A stretch of DNA of 9,174 bases from Streptomyces sp. NRRL WC-3618 (GCF_001280005.1 NZ_LGDW01000115.1:1-9174); one strand, 5' to 3'; numbered from the stretch's first letter, positions 1 to 6,546 are shown. Made by a program: numbers and translations. The notes: generated from the sequence alone by a model not told the origin.

Positions 1-162
1 ACGCGGGCATGGGGGAGCACCTCCGCGAAGGCTGGCCGGGGGGAGGGGGAGTGGGCCGAACGTGGGATCCGTGAGCACCGTAGGCCCATACGATCTGCGG
101 CCCGGGTCAGGCAGCGGGCGGCGCGCGTCGGTGTCCCCCGTTCGCGGTAACGTGAGCCCCCT
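1..162. other. Left-edge region without a supported gene
   Basis: No coding region is convincing here. Two plus-strand frames are open from the window edge: one ends at TAA 148-150, in frame with the glycosyltransferase, and one ends at TGA 164-166, overlapping the glycosyltransferase ATG as ATGA. Both translate to low-complexity Arg/Gly-rich peptides, and their third codon positions are less GC-rich than those of the real genes nearby. A G-rich run (about 38-52) and a GGGGGAGCACCTCC segment (11-24) are visible. The region probably holds the glycosyltransferase promoter, but I cannot identify clear -35 and -10 boxes. Confidence 0.4.
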
Positions 163-1212
163 ATGAACGCCAAGCCCGACGTGCGGTTGCCCGCCGTGTC
201 CGTGATCATGCCCGTTCTCAACGAGGAGCGGCATCTGCGCGGAGCCGTCCAAGCGATCCTCGCCCAGGAGTACGCCGGCGAGATGGAGGTCGTCATCGCC
301 CTCGGTCCGTCGACGGACCGCACGGACGAGATCGCCGCCGAGCTGGTCCGGGAAACCGCCTCCGACGCCAAGCGCGTCCACACGGTCCCCAACCCCACCG
401 GACGCACGCCGGCCGCGCTGAACGCCGCGATCAAGGCCTCCCGCCACCCCGTGGTCGTACGCGTCGACGGACACGGCATGCTCTCGCCCGACTACATCGC
501 GACCGCCGTCCGTCTCCTCGACGAGACCGGCGCGCAGAACGTCGGCGGGATCATGCACGCCGAGGGCGAGAACGCCTGGGAGCACGCGGTGGCCGCCGCG
601 ATGACCTCGAAGATCGGCGTCGGCAACGCCGCCTTCCACACGGGCGGTGTGGCGGGGCCCGCCGAGACCGTGTACCTCGGTGTCTTCCGGCGGGCGGCCC
701 TCGAGCAACAGGGCGGCTACAACGTGGAGTTCATCCGCGCCCAGGACTGGGAGCTGAACTTCCGGATCCGGGAGGCGGGCGGCCTCATCTGGTTCTCGCC
801 CGAGCTGCGGGTGTCGTACCGGCCGAGGCCCTCCGTGCGCGCGCTGGCCAAGCAGTACAAGGACTACGGGCGTTGGCGCCATGTCGTGGCCCGCTACCAC
901 GAGGGCTCCATCAACCTGCGCTACCTCGCCCCGCCCACCGCCGTGCTCGCGATAGCGGCGGGCGTGCTGCTGGGCGCCGTACTGACCCCGTGGGCCTTCC
1001 TGGTGCCCGGCGGCTACCTCGCGGCGATCACGGCGGGCTCGGTGCCGGCGGGCAAGGGGCTCCCCCTCAAGGCCCGGCTGCAGATCCCCGTCGCCCTCGC
1101 CACCATGCACATGTGCTGGGGCTGGGGCTTCCTGACGAGCCCCAAGTCGCTTGCCAGGAAGGTGATCGCGGCCCGTCGGCCGGCGGTACTGGACGGCGCG
1201 AACGCGGCCTGA
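163..1212 (+). CDS. Family 2 glycosyltransferase, membrane-associated (ExoA/succinoglycan type)
   Basis: This 349-residue enzyme probably transfers a sugar from a nucleotide donor to a lipid-linked or polysaccharide acceptor on the cytoplasmic face of the membrane. The GT-A fold starts with VSVIMPVLNEE (12-22). The donor and metal-binding DxD-like site is VDGH (101-104), and the acceptor/catalytic region carries QDWE (194-197). A YGRWR motif (235-239) resembles the post-catalytic motif of membrane GT2 enzymes. The C-terminus has two hydrophobic segments (about 257-275 and 277-295) and a third weakly hydrophobic stretch (about 310-331), so it is probably anchored. ATG 163 is the only possible start because an in-frame TAA lies at 148-150. 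GTGAG (152-156), 6 nt upstream, is a weak ribosome binding site. It converges with LCP A. Donor and acceptor sugars cannot be read from the sequence; its place beside LCP ligases suggests wall-glycopolymer synthesis. Confidence 0.9.
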   Translation: MNAKPDVRLPAVSVIMPVLNEERHLRGAVQAILAQEYAGEMEVVIALGPSTDRTDEIAAELVRETASDAKRVHTVPNPTGRTPAALNAAIKASRHPVVVRVDGHGMLSPDYIATAVRLLDETGAQNVGGIMHAEGENAWEHAVAAAMTSKIGVGNAAFHTGGVAGPAETVYLGVFRRAALEQQGGYNVEFIRAQDWELNFRIREAGGLIWFSPELRVSYRPRPSVRALAKQYKDYGRWRHVVARYHEGSINLRYLAPPTAVLAIAAGVLLGAVLTPWAFLVPGGYLAAITAGSVPAGKGLPLKARLQIPVALATMHMCWGWGFLTSPKSLARKVIAARRPAVLDGANAA

Positions 1213-1239
1213 ACACCTACGTCCTGAATCCCTACGAGC

Positions 1240-1273
1240 CGGGGCCTGCCGTCACCACTGACGGCAGGCCCCG
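1240..1273. terminator. Bidirectional hairpin terminator between convergent genes
   Basis: The arms 1240-1254 and 1259-1273 form a perfect 15-bp GC-rich stem (CGGGGCCTGCCGTCA and its complement) with a 4-nt CCAC loop. It lies between the glycosyltransferase stop (1212) and the LCP A stop (1292), so it can end transcripts from both sides. There is no T-tract on either strand, which is common for Streptomyces terminators. Confidence 0.88.
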
Positions 1274-1291
1274 ACTCATGTGCGCGGCCGT

Positions 1292-2968
1292 CTACCAGCG
1301 GTAGGGCGAGTACACGTCCATGCACGCGTCGGTGTCCGAACCGACCACTTTGTCGGCGCTCTCCGGCAGTTGGCCCGCCTTCGGCGCCTTCTGCTTCGGA
1401 TAGGACGCGCCCTCGCGCCAGTCGGCGCCCACGGTCACCGTCACACCGGAGACGTCCGTCGACTTCTTCACCGAACTCGCGGGAATCCCCAGGGACTTGG
1501 CGACCAGCTGGGCATCGCCCGCCAGATCGGCGCTCGGATAGCGTACGACCGTCTTCTCCACGGACAGCGAACCGGACGGGTCCGCCGCCGCGTTCGTGAA
1601 GCCCTTGCCCGAGAGGGCCTGGCTGATCGTGGTCGCCCGGCCGCCGACCGCGGCGAGGGTGGCCGTCCGCGTGCCGTTCTGCACGAGCACGCCGATCTCG
1701 CCGGGATCGGCCGCCGGGTCCGTCGAAGCCGTCGCCGCGACGGCGGGCTTCGGCGCCTTCGGCGCCGCGCTGCCGCCCTTGTCGTCGAAGGCCACGTCGT
1801 CGCGGAGCATCGTCCACACCTGCTCGGCGTCCGCGTCGGCCGCCACCAGATGGTTGCGGTCCTTGGGGTCCTCGACGGTCGGCATCGTCGTCATCGTGAT
1901 GCGGTCGGTCGGCACCGACTTGAGCTGCATGCCCAGGTCGTACAGCTCCTTGACGGTGCCGAGCTCCTCGGACACCGTCAGGGACTTGGTGGCCGCCTCG
2001 GCCAGACCGGTGAGCCGTCCGGCGTCCGTGAAGACGTTCTGTGCCTTCAGCGTGCGGATCATCGAGTTCATGTACATGTGCTGGGCCTTGGCACGCCCCA
2101 GGTCGCTGTAGAAGGCGTGCCGGGTACGCAGCCACTGCAGCGCCTGCTTGCCCTGGACCTTGTGCTTACCTGCCGTGAGCTTGAGCCCGGAGCCGCCGGA
2201 CACGTTGGGCCGCGGGCGGTCCCACACGTTCTGCTTCACGCACACCTCGACGCCGCCGATCGCGTCGGCCATTTTCACCACGCCCGCGAAGTCGATCGTC
2301 ATCCAGTGGTCGATGTAGACCCCGGTGAGGTTCTGCCAGGTGGCCAGCGTGCAGCCGGCGCCGCCCCGGGCCAGCGACGTGTTGATGATGTCGTTGGTCG
2401 CCGCGAACTTCTCACCGGTGTCGGGGTCCACGCACTTCGGTATGTCGACGCGGGTGTCGCGCGGGATGCTCACCACGGCCGCGCTCTTGCGGTCGGCGGA
2501 GACGTGGACCAGCATCTGGACGTCGCCCAGCGGCGGGTTGCCGCGGTTGGCCCTGTCACCGCCCAGGGACACGTTGGCGTCGGAGTTACGGCTGTCCGAG
2601 CCGATCAGCAGGATGTTCAGCGGAGTCTGTCCGGCCGCGTTCGGCTCGGTCCGCCGCGCCTTGGAGTCGCCGCTGCTGCGCGTGCCCTTCTGGATGTTGC
2701 CGTTCAGGTGCTCGTAGTACAGGTATCCGACGCCGGCTGTGCCCAGTATCAGTATCGCGAGGGTCGCCGCCGACCAGCGAAGCACCTTGTGTCTGCCCAC
2801 CGGCCCACCTCTTCCCCCGGCACCACCACCGCCACCGTCGTCGGACGCGCCGCCGTCCCCATCGCCGGCGCCGCCCCCGTGCTCGCGCGAACCGCCTTGC
2901 TGCCCCGGAACCCGAGCAGGCCGGACGCCTGGTCGCGTCCCCTCCCCCTGCACACTGCTCTGTGTCAT
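1292..2968 (-). CDS. LCP (LytR-CpsA-Psr) family glycopolymer ligase with LytR_C domain (LCP A)
   Basis: LCP proteins transfer lipid-linked anionic or other glycopolymers to peptidoglycan outside the membrane; old 'LytR transcriptional regulator' names are misleading. This 558-residue protein has a cytoplasmic Gly-rich tail (about 25-55), one membrane segment (about 66-86), an extracytoplasmic LCP domain (about 115-310) and a LytR_C domain (about 424-515). LCP signatures visible are GSDSR (123-127), SIPRD (167-171), INTSL (195-199), and RTRHAF (281-286) followed by D289, R292 and Q296; the conserved Asp and Arg residues that bind the pyrophosphate lipid substrate are present. Cysteines at 179, 206, 243 and 549 match those of LCP B. 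ATG 2968 is supported by a strong GGGGAGG (2976-2982) 7 nt upstream. The gene lies downstream of LCP B on the same strand but behind a large hairpin, so it may be transcribed separately or attenuated. The exact polymer is unknown. Confidence 0.93.
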   Translation of the reverse strand: MTQSSVQGEGTRPGVRPARVPGQQGGSREHGGGAGDGDGGASDDGGGGGAGGRGGPVGRHKVLRWSAATLAILILGTAGVGYLYYEHLNGNIQKGTRSSGDSKARRTEPNAAGQTPLNILLIGSDSRNSDANVSLGGDRANRGNPPLGDVQMLVHVSADRKSAAVVSIPRDTRVDIPKCVDPDTGEKFAATNDIINTSLARGGAGCTLATWQNLTGVYIDHWMTIDFAGVVKMADAIGGVEVCVKQNVWDRPRPNVSGGSGLKLTAGKHKVQGKQALQWLRTRHAFYSDLGRAKAQHMYMNSMIRTLKAQNVFTDAGRLTGLAEAATKSLTVSEELGTVKELYDLGMQLKSVPTDRITMTTMPTVEDPKDRNHLVAADADAEQVWTMLRDDVAFDDKGGSAAPKAPKPAVAATASTDPAADPGEIGVLVQNGTRTATLAAVGGRATTISQALSGKGFTNAAADPSGSLSVEKTVVRYPSADLAGDAQLVAKSLGIPASSVKKSTDVSGVTVTVGADWREGASYPKQKAPKAGQLPESADKVVGSDTDACMDVYSPYRW

Positions 2969-2975
2969 TCCCCTG

Positions 2976-2982
2976 CCTCCCC
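2976..2982 (-). promoter_or_regulatory. Strong ribosome binding site of LCP A
   Basis: On the minus strand this reads GGGGAGG, 7 nt before ATG 2968, close to the ideal anti-Shine-Dalgarno match. It fixes the LCP A start. The hairpin at 3002-3043 ends only 19 nt upstream of it. Confidence 0.8.
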
Positions 2983-3001
2983 ACCCTTGCGCCGCCGTCG
3001 A

Positions 3002-3043
3002 ACAGGCCTGCCTCGCGTCCTCTTAGACGCGAGACAGGCCTGT
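3002..3043. terminator. Long hairpin between LCP B and LCP A: terminator or leader attenuator
   Basis: The outer arms 3002-3010 (ACAGGCCTG) and 3035-3043 and the inner arms 3012-3019 (CTCGCGTC) and 3026-3033 pair perfectly. One C/A mismatch (3011/3034) separates them, giving 17 of 18 pairs with a 6-nt loop (3020-3025). It lies 122 nt beyond the LCP B stop, so it can terminate LCP B transcripts. It also ends only 19 nt before the LCP A ribosome binding site, leaving no room for a normal promoter between them. Either LCP A is made by read-through, or its promoter lies upstream (3044-3165 or inside LCP B) and the hairpin is part of its leader. There is no T-tract on the minus strand. Confidence 0.8.
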
Positions 3044-3130
3044 CAGGTCAATCGGCGCACCAAAAACTTCTGGCACAGACGTCCACCAGCCGGCCGGAGT
3101 ACTCAGCCGGACCGCTCAGCCGGTGTGGTC

Positions 3131-3165
3131 GACCGGCGTGGACCGGCGTGGCCGAACCGGCGTGG
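3131..3165. repeat. Short tandem repeat GACCGGCGTG just after LCP B
   Basis: GACCGGCGTG occurs twice directly in tandem (3131-3140 and 3141-3150). A third near-copy, AACCGGCGTGG, lies at 3155-3165, ending next to the LCP B stop codon. A more degenerate unit (GCCGGTGTGG) sits at 3119-3128. This looks like slippage-prone GC-rich intergenic sequence; no function is evident. Confidence 0.6.
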
Positions 3166-4929
3166 TCAGCTGGCGCACTGCACCTTGTCCGCCGTGGACT
3201 GCCCCTCCACGGTCGGCGCCTTCGCCGGCGCGGTGAGCGAGACGCCGGCCCCCTTGAAGTCCTTGCCCAGGGTCAGCGTCATGGTGGGCTTCCCTTGGGC
3301 GTTCGTCACACTCTTGCCCGGCTTCATCGCCGCACCGGACAGCCCCATGATCTCGGCCAGCCGCCGGGCCTGGTCGGCCTGGTCGGGCGCGTACTCCAGC
3401 GTCGTCTTCGCGAGCTCCGCCGAGGCGTTGCCCGCGTTCTCGGACTTGGTCACGCCCTCGTCATTCTGCAGGTAGTTGAGCGTCTCCTGCGCGGAGCCGC
3501 CGACGGCACCGCCGTTCAGGATCCGCACCCGCACCTCGGAGGCGGCGGACTTGGTGCCCTTGAGCCGGGCGGCGATGGCAGCCGCCTCCTTGGCCTTCTG
3601 CTGCTTGACCGCGGTGAACGACACGTCGTTGGCGATCGCGTTGAACACCTCGGGACCCGTGACCTGGTTGACGATCACCGTCTTGCGGACGACACCGTCC
3701 GCCGGGTTGTCGATGACCGGCACGGTCATGAAGGTGATGTTCTTCGGCGGCACCTTCTTCAGCTCCAACGCCACGTCCTTGAGCGTGGAGACGTTGCCGA
3801 GACCGGTGTCCACGGTCAGCGCCTTGGTGGCCGCCTCGGCGAGCTTGAGCAGCTTGGTCGGGTTGCTCAGCGTGTCACCGGAGGCCATTTTGCGCATCAG
3901 CGAGCTGAGGAACTGCTGCTGCACCTTGATCCGGTCCAGGTCACCGTGGTTGCCGAAACTGTGCCGCGTACGGACGAAGGCGAGCGCCTGCTCTCCCTCG
4001 ACCTTCGACTTGCCGGCGGGCAGCTTCAGCTTCGACTCCTTGTCGTTGACGGCCTTGGTCACGCAGACCTCGACACCGCCCACCGCCGTCGTCAGCGTCT
4101 TCACCGCGTTGAAGTCGGCCATCATGAAGTGGTCCGGCGAGATGCCCGTGACCTCCTTCACCGTGCGCATGGTGCAGCCGGGGTCACGCCCGTCCTGCCC
4201 GAGGCTGGTGTTGAAGCGGACGTCCGGGGTGCCCTTGATGATCTTCTCGGACCCGTCCTTCTGCACGGTCGGACAGTCCGGGATGTCGACGACCAGGTCA
4301 CGCGGAATGCTCAGCGCGGTCGCGTTCGTCCGGTCCTTGGAGACGTGCAGCAGGATCGTCGTGTCCGCGTGCCCGACGCTGCCCGCGTCCCCGTAGGCCT
4401 CGTTGCCCGCACCGGTGCGCTTGTCCGTGCCGATGATGAGGATGTTGAAGGCCTCGTCCTTGCTGAAGCCGGCCTTGCCCGCCGTACCGACGTCCGTCGT
4501 CGTGACGTTGCCCTCGAGGTGCCTGAGGTAGAGGTAGCCCGCCGTGGTGGCGGCCACCAGGACGAAGGCCATGGTCCCGCCCGTCCAGAGCAGCACCTTC
4601 TTGGCCTTCGACTTCTTCTTCTGCGGGGCGCGCGAACGGCGCCGCCCGGGCAGCGGATCCTCTTCCTCGGGCACACCGCGCCGCCGTCTCGGCGGGGGGA
4701 CCTGCCCGGGCGTACCGGGCACCCCGTGTGTCTCTCGCTCCCGCTCCGGAGCCGCCGAACGCCCGCGTCCCGCACCCGCGTTGGCGGGCGCGGCTCGGCG
4801 AGGTCCCGGTACCGCTGATTGCGGTGCGGAGGGAGTCAGTCGCAGTTCGTATTCGCCGGTGCTCGGGTTGAGCACCCACTGGTCTGCGGGGTCGATGTCG
4901 CCCGCCTGCCCACGGCCTTGCGCGTCCAC
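3166..4929 (-). CDS. LCP (LytR-CpsA-Psr) family glycopolymer ligase with LytR_C domain (LCP B)
   Basis: This second intact LCP ligase has 587 residues from the start chosen here. It begins with an acidic/aromatic segment, DPADQWVLNPSTGEYEL (13-29), then a disordered Pro/Arg/Glu-rich cytoplasmic region, a strongly basic stretch before the membrane (96-111), one membrane helix (about 112-134), the LCP domain (about 160-345) and LytR_C (about 465-557). LCP signatures are GTDKR (167-171), SIPRD (207-211) and RTRHSF (320-325) followed by D331 and R333. Cysteines at 219, 252, 289 and 585 correspond to those of LCP A. I chose GTG 4929 because GGAGG (4941-4945) lies 11 nt upstream and because remembered Streptomyces homologues begin VDAQGRG. 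A GTG at 5016 would add 29 residues, but that part has poorer GC at third positions and only AGGA 3 nt upstream. It probably works in parallel with LCP A, with partly redundant substrate use (inference). Confidence 0.9.
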   Translation of the reverse strand: MDAQGRGQAGDIDPADQWVLNPSTGEYELRLTPSAPQSAVPGPRRAAPANAGAGRGRSAAPERERETHGVPGTPGQVPPPRRRRGVPEEEDPLPGRRRSRAPQKKKSKAKKVLLWTGGTMAFVLVAATTAGYLYLRHLEGNVTTTDVGTAGKAGFSKDEAFNILIIGTDKRTGAGNEAYGDAGSVGHADTTILLHVSKDRTNATALSIPRDLVVDIPDCPTVQKDGSEKIIKGTPDVRFNTSLGQDGRDPGCTMRTVKEVTGISPDHFMMADFNAVKTLTTAVGGVEVCVTKAVNDKESKLKLPAGKSKVEGEQALAFVRTRHSFGNHGDLDRIKVQQQFLSSLMRKMASGDTLSNPTKLLKLAEAATKALTVDTGLGNVSTLKDVALELKKVPPKNITFMTVPVIDNPADGVVRKTVIVNQVTGPEVFNAIANDVSFTAVKQQKAKEAAAIAARLKGTKSAASEVRVRILNGGAVGGSAQETLNYLQNDEGVTKSENAGNASAELAKTTLEYAPDQADQARRLAEIMGLSGAAMKPGKSVTNAQGKPTMTLTLGKDFKGAGVSLTAPAKAPTVEGQSTADKVQCAS

Positions 4930-5151
4930 GGTTTCTGCATCCTCCGTCGGGGCCACGCGGCGCCTTTCCCCCTCCAAAGGCGCTCGGGTCTCGGTCTCCC
5001 GGTGTGCACACGACACGTGTCCTGACGCACCGGATCGCTCACACTATCCGGCCAGTTGGGTGTCAAACGACGACGGTGACAAATTCCACGCCCCTACACC
5101 GGGCAATCCACCCAATTTCTTGAACTAAGGTTCGGTGACTTGGCAAGCGCT
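4930..5151 (-). promoter_or_regulatory. Probable promoter and leader region of LCP B
   Basis: The part from about 5040 to 5150 is clearly more AT-rich than its surroundings, as expected for a promoter region driving LCP B. On the minus strand a perfect TTGACA lies at 5061-5066. The best -10-like hexamer, TAGTGT (5041-5046), is only 14 nt away, shorter than the usual 16-18, so the exact promoter is not established. No coding frame is convincing here unless LCP B starts at 5016. Confidence 0.35.
4941..4945 (-). promoter_or_regulatory. Ribosome binding site favouring the shorter LCP B start
   Basis: The minus strand reads GGAGG, 11 nt before GTG 4929. It is a better match than the AGGA (5020-5023) only 3 nt before GTG 5016. 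A third possible GTG at 4956 has only AAAGG nearby. The spacing is slightly long, so the start remains a judgement. Confidence 0.5.
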
Positions 5152-5706
5152 TTACCCGCAGGCGCCCCGGACGGCGGTGTTCCCGCGAAAAGTGGGTACG
5201 GGAGTCGGCCCGCCCGAATCGTCTCGAACCGGCCTTTCTCCCCTGACCGCCACGGGAGAGTCCGTCCGCCGCCGCTCGAACAGCCGCCCGGCGTCCGGCT
5301 CGACACGCTGGTCACGATCGGCGTCGTAGGCGTACGCCTCACGTGGGACGGTCAGGAATCTCACATGTTCGACGAGGAGGTCGCGCATGCCACCCACCAA
5401 TTCGCACAAACCGCGCAGACTGGCCGGCGTGGGGTCCGTGGTGAGGGAGGAAGTCCCGGCATCGAGCACCGGATAGAGCCTGACCGGCCCGCAGGACGTC
5501 CTTGCTCTGCACCTTGTTGACGAGCGCCCCGAGAAATCGCTGCTGCCGGTCCATCCGTGGGTGTCGCTCCCATTGCCGAGGGACTTCCGCGCCCGCACAT
5601 ACCCGAGCGCCTGTTCCCCGTCGAGCGTCACCTTCCCGGCAGCGGCACCGTGGTCCGGCGTGATGTCCCCGTCGAGCTTGGCGTAGACCCCGAGCTCGAT
5701 CCCGAC
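5152..5706 (-). pseudogene. Remnant of a third LCP gene: 5' half missing, frame broken twice
   Basis: Minus-strand translation gives the C-terminal part of an LCP protein split over two frames. The first frame reads VGIELGVYAKLDGD (from about 5706), LDGEQALGYVRARKSLG and GSDTHG. Near 5552-5560 it must shift to read MDRQQRFLGALVNKVQSKDVL, and near 5480-5492 it returns to the first frame for LYPVLDAGTSSLTTDP, ELVGGMRDLL, VRFLTVPREAYAYDADRDQ and a Cys-containing end (NTAVRGACG, TAA 5152-5154). Missing are the cytoplasmic tail, membrane helix, the D/R and SIPRD motifs and the normal start. A 1-nt loss in a CACCGG-like codon pair followed by a 2-nt loss would explain the breaks; sequencing error cannot explain the missing 5' half. 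The first-frame part stays open from GTG 5631, but a product would have about 23 wrong residues and no substrate site. It probably descends from a tandem third LCP gene; Streptomyces loci of this kind often carry three, as far as I recall. Confidence 0.85.
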
Positions 5707-5787
5707 GCGCGGAAGGCGGGCCGGGGCGGGCCGCTGGTCGACCGAACGGCTGACCGCCGGGGGCGGGCGCCGTACGACAACCCGCCC
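5707..5787. other. Junction between TIGR03089 stop and LCP remnant
   Basis: These 81 bp show no recognisable protein homology in any frame and hold no obvious hairpin or promoter. The minus-strand frame of the TIGR03089 gene continues, after its TAG stop, into the first frame of the LCP remnant without another stop. The missing LCP 5' half was probably lost in a deletion ending in this stretch. Confidence 0.45.
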
Positions 5788-6546
5788 CTACCTGCGGCGA
5801 GTCGCCGTCACCTTCTCCTCCTCGACCCGCTTGGCCACCACATCCTCGTCCGCCCGCTCGAGATGCCGGCACAGCACCACGGACCCTCCGGTGGCCAGCG
5901 GCGAGTACAACCCCGCGCTGACCCCGTCCCACGTGTCGTACCCCAACCCCGACAGCAACCGGGACCCGGGCCCCGTGAGCCCGAACCCCACCGCGTCCGC
6001 CCCGGCCCGCTCGACCACCTCCGCCCCCGTGAACTCCGCCCCGGCCACGATCAGCGCGGGCGCCTCCGGATCGACGGGCGCGTACGGCGCGAACCGGTCC
6101 CCCTGCCCCGGCACCTCCACCGCGTAGTCGGCGAAGCCGGCCGGAGGCTGCGGAAACCGCCCGCCCAACGGCCGCAGCGCGAGGGCGATCCGCTCACCGG
6201 AACACGCGCGCGCCGCGTCCAGGGTGTCGGGCCCGCTGACGACGATGTCGGCGGCACCGGCCTCACCGGCCATGTCCGCGACGACGCCCACCGACGAACA
6301 CGCCAGCAGCCACACCGCCGTCTGCCAGTGCGCGGGCAGCAGCAGCGCGACCCGGTCACCGGGTTCGGCGGACAGCTCGCCCTGGAGGAGATTCGCGGTC
6401 TTGGCCACCCAATTGGCGAAGGTGGCCACGGACAATTCGACACGTTCGCCCGTGGCGTCGTCGTAGAAGGTCACCAGGGGGCGCGCGGGGTCCGCGGCGA
6501 GCGCGGAACGCAGCAGGTCGGCAGGGGTGCGGTCGATGGCGTTCAC
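5788..6546 (-). CDS. TIGR03089 family protein (ANL/AMP-binding-like, function unknown)
   Basis: This 252-residue protein matches actinobacterial TIGR03089 proteins over its full length, including the usual ending near KVTATRR. It looks like part of the N-terminal domain of acyl-CoA synthetase-like (ANL) enzymes: TFYDD and the following helix region (26-56), GDRVALLLPAHWQ (63-75), ACSSVGVVA (82-90) and YDTWDGVSAGLY (203-214). The Ser/Thr/Gly-rich ATP-binding loop expected around 161-172 is absent (PALIVAGAEFTG instead), and there is no C-terminal ANL domain with the catalytic lysine. Adenylation activity is therefore unlikely. I chose GTG 6546 because family members usually begin MNA(T/I)DRTPADLL; GTG 6567 would add seven residues, and neither start has a clear ribosome binding site. 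Its neighbours are the LCP remnant downstream and a divergent amidase. The function is not known; a link to wall assembly is suggested only by recurring association with LCP genes. Confidence 0.88.
   Translation of the reverse strand: MNAIDRTPADLLRSALAADPARPLVTFYDDATGERVELSVATFANWVAKTANLLQGELSAEPGDRVALLLPAHWQTAVWLLACSSVGVVADMAGEAGAADIVVSGPDTLDAARACSGERIALALRPLGGRFPQPPAGFADYAVEVPGQGDRFAPYAPVDPEAPALIVAGAEFTGAEVVERAGADAVGFGLTGPGSRLLSGLGYDTWDGVSAGLYSPLATGGSVVLCRHLERADEDVVAKRVEEEKVTATRRR

Noticed and set aside
1280..3475. Long plus-strand open frame antisense to LCP A
   Set aside because: The minus strand encodes a complete LCP protein with all family motifs and a strong ribosome binding site. 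The plus-strand frame is the usual high-GC antisense shadow, with His/Arg/Val-rich composition and no recognisable domain.
2962..4818. Long plus-strand open frame antisense to LCP B
   Set aside because: It has Arg/Leu/Gly-rich low-complexity translation and no motif, and lies opposite a clearly real LCP gene.
5041..5066. TTGACA and TAGTGT as a definite LCP B promoter
   Set aside because: The 14-nt spacer is too short for a standard housekeeping promoter, and no hexamer at 16-18 nt fits. It is kept only as a region-level suggestion.
5152..5631. Calling the 159-residue open frame an intact small protein
   Set aside because: LCP homology extends upstream of its GTG and switches frame in its middle, which shows a decayed larger gene.
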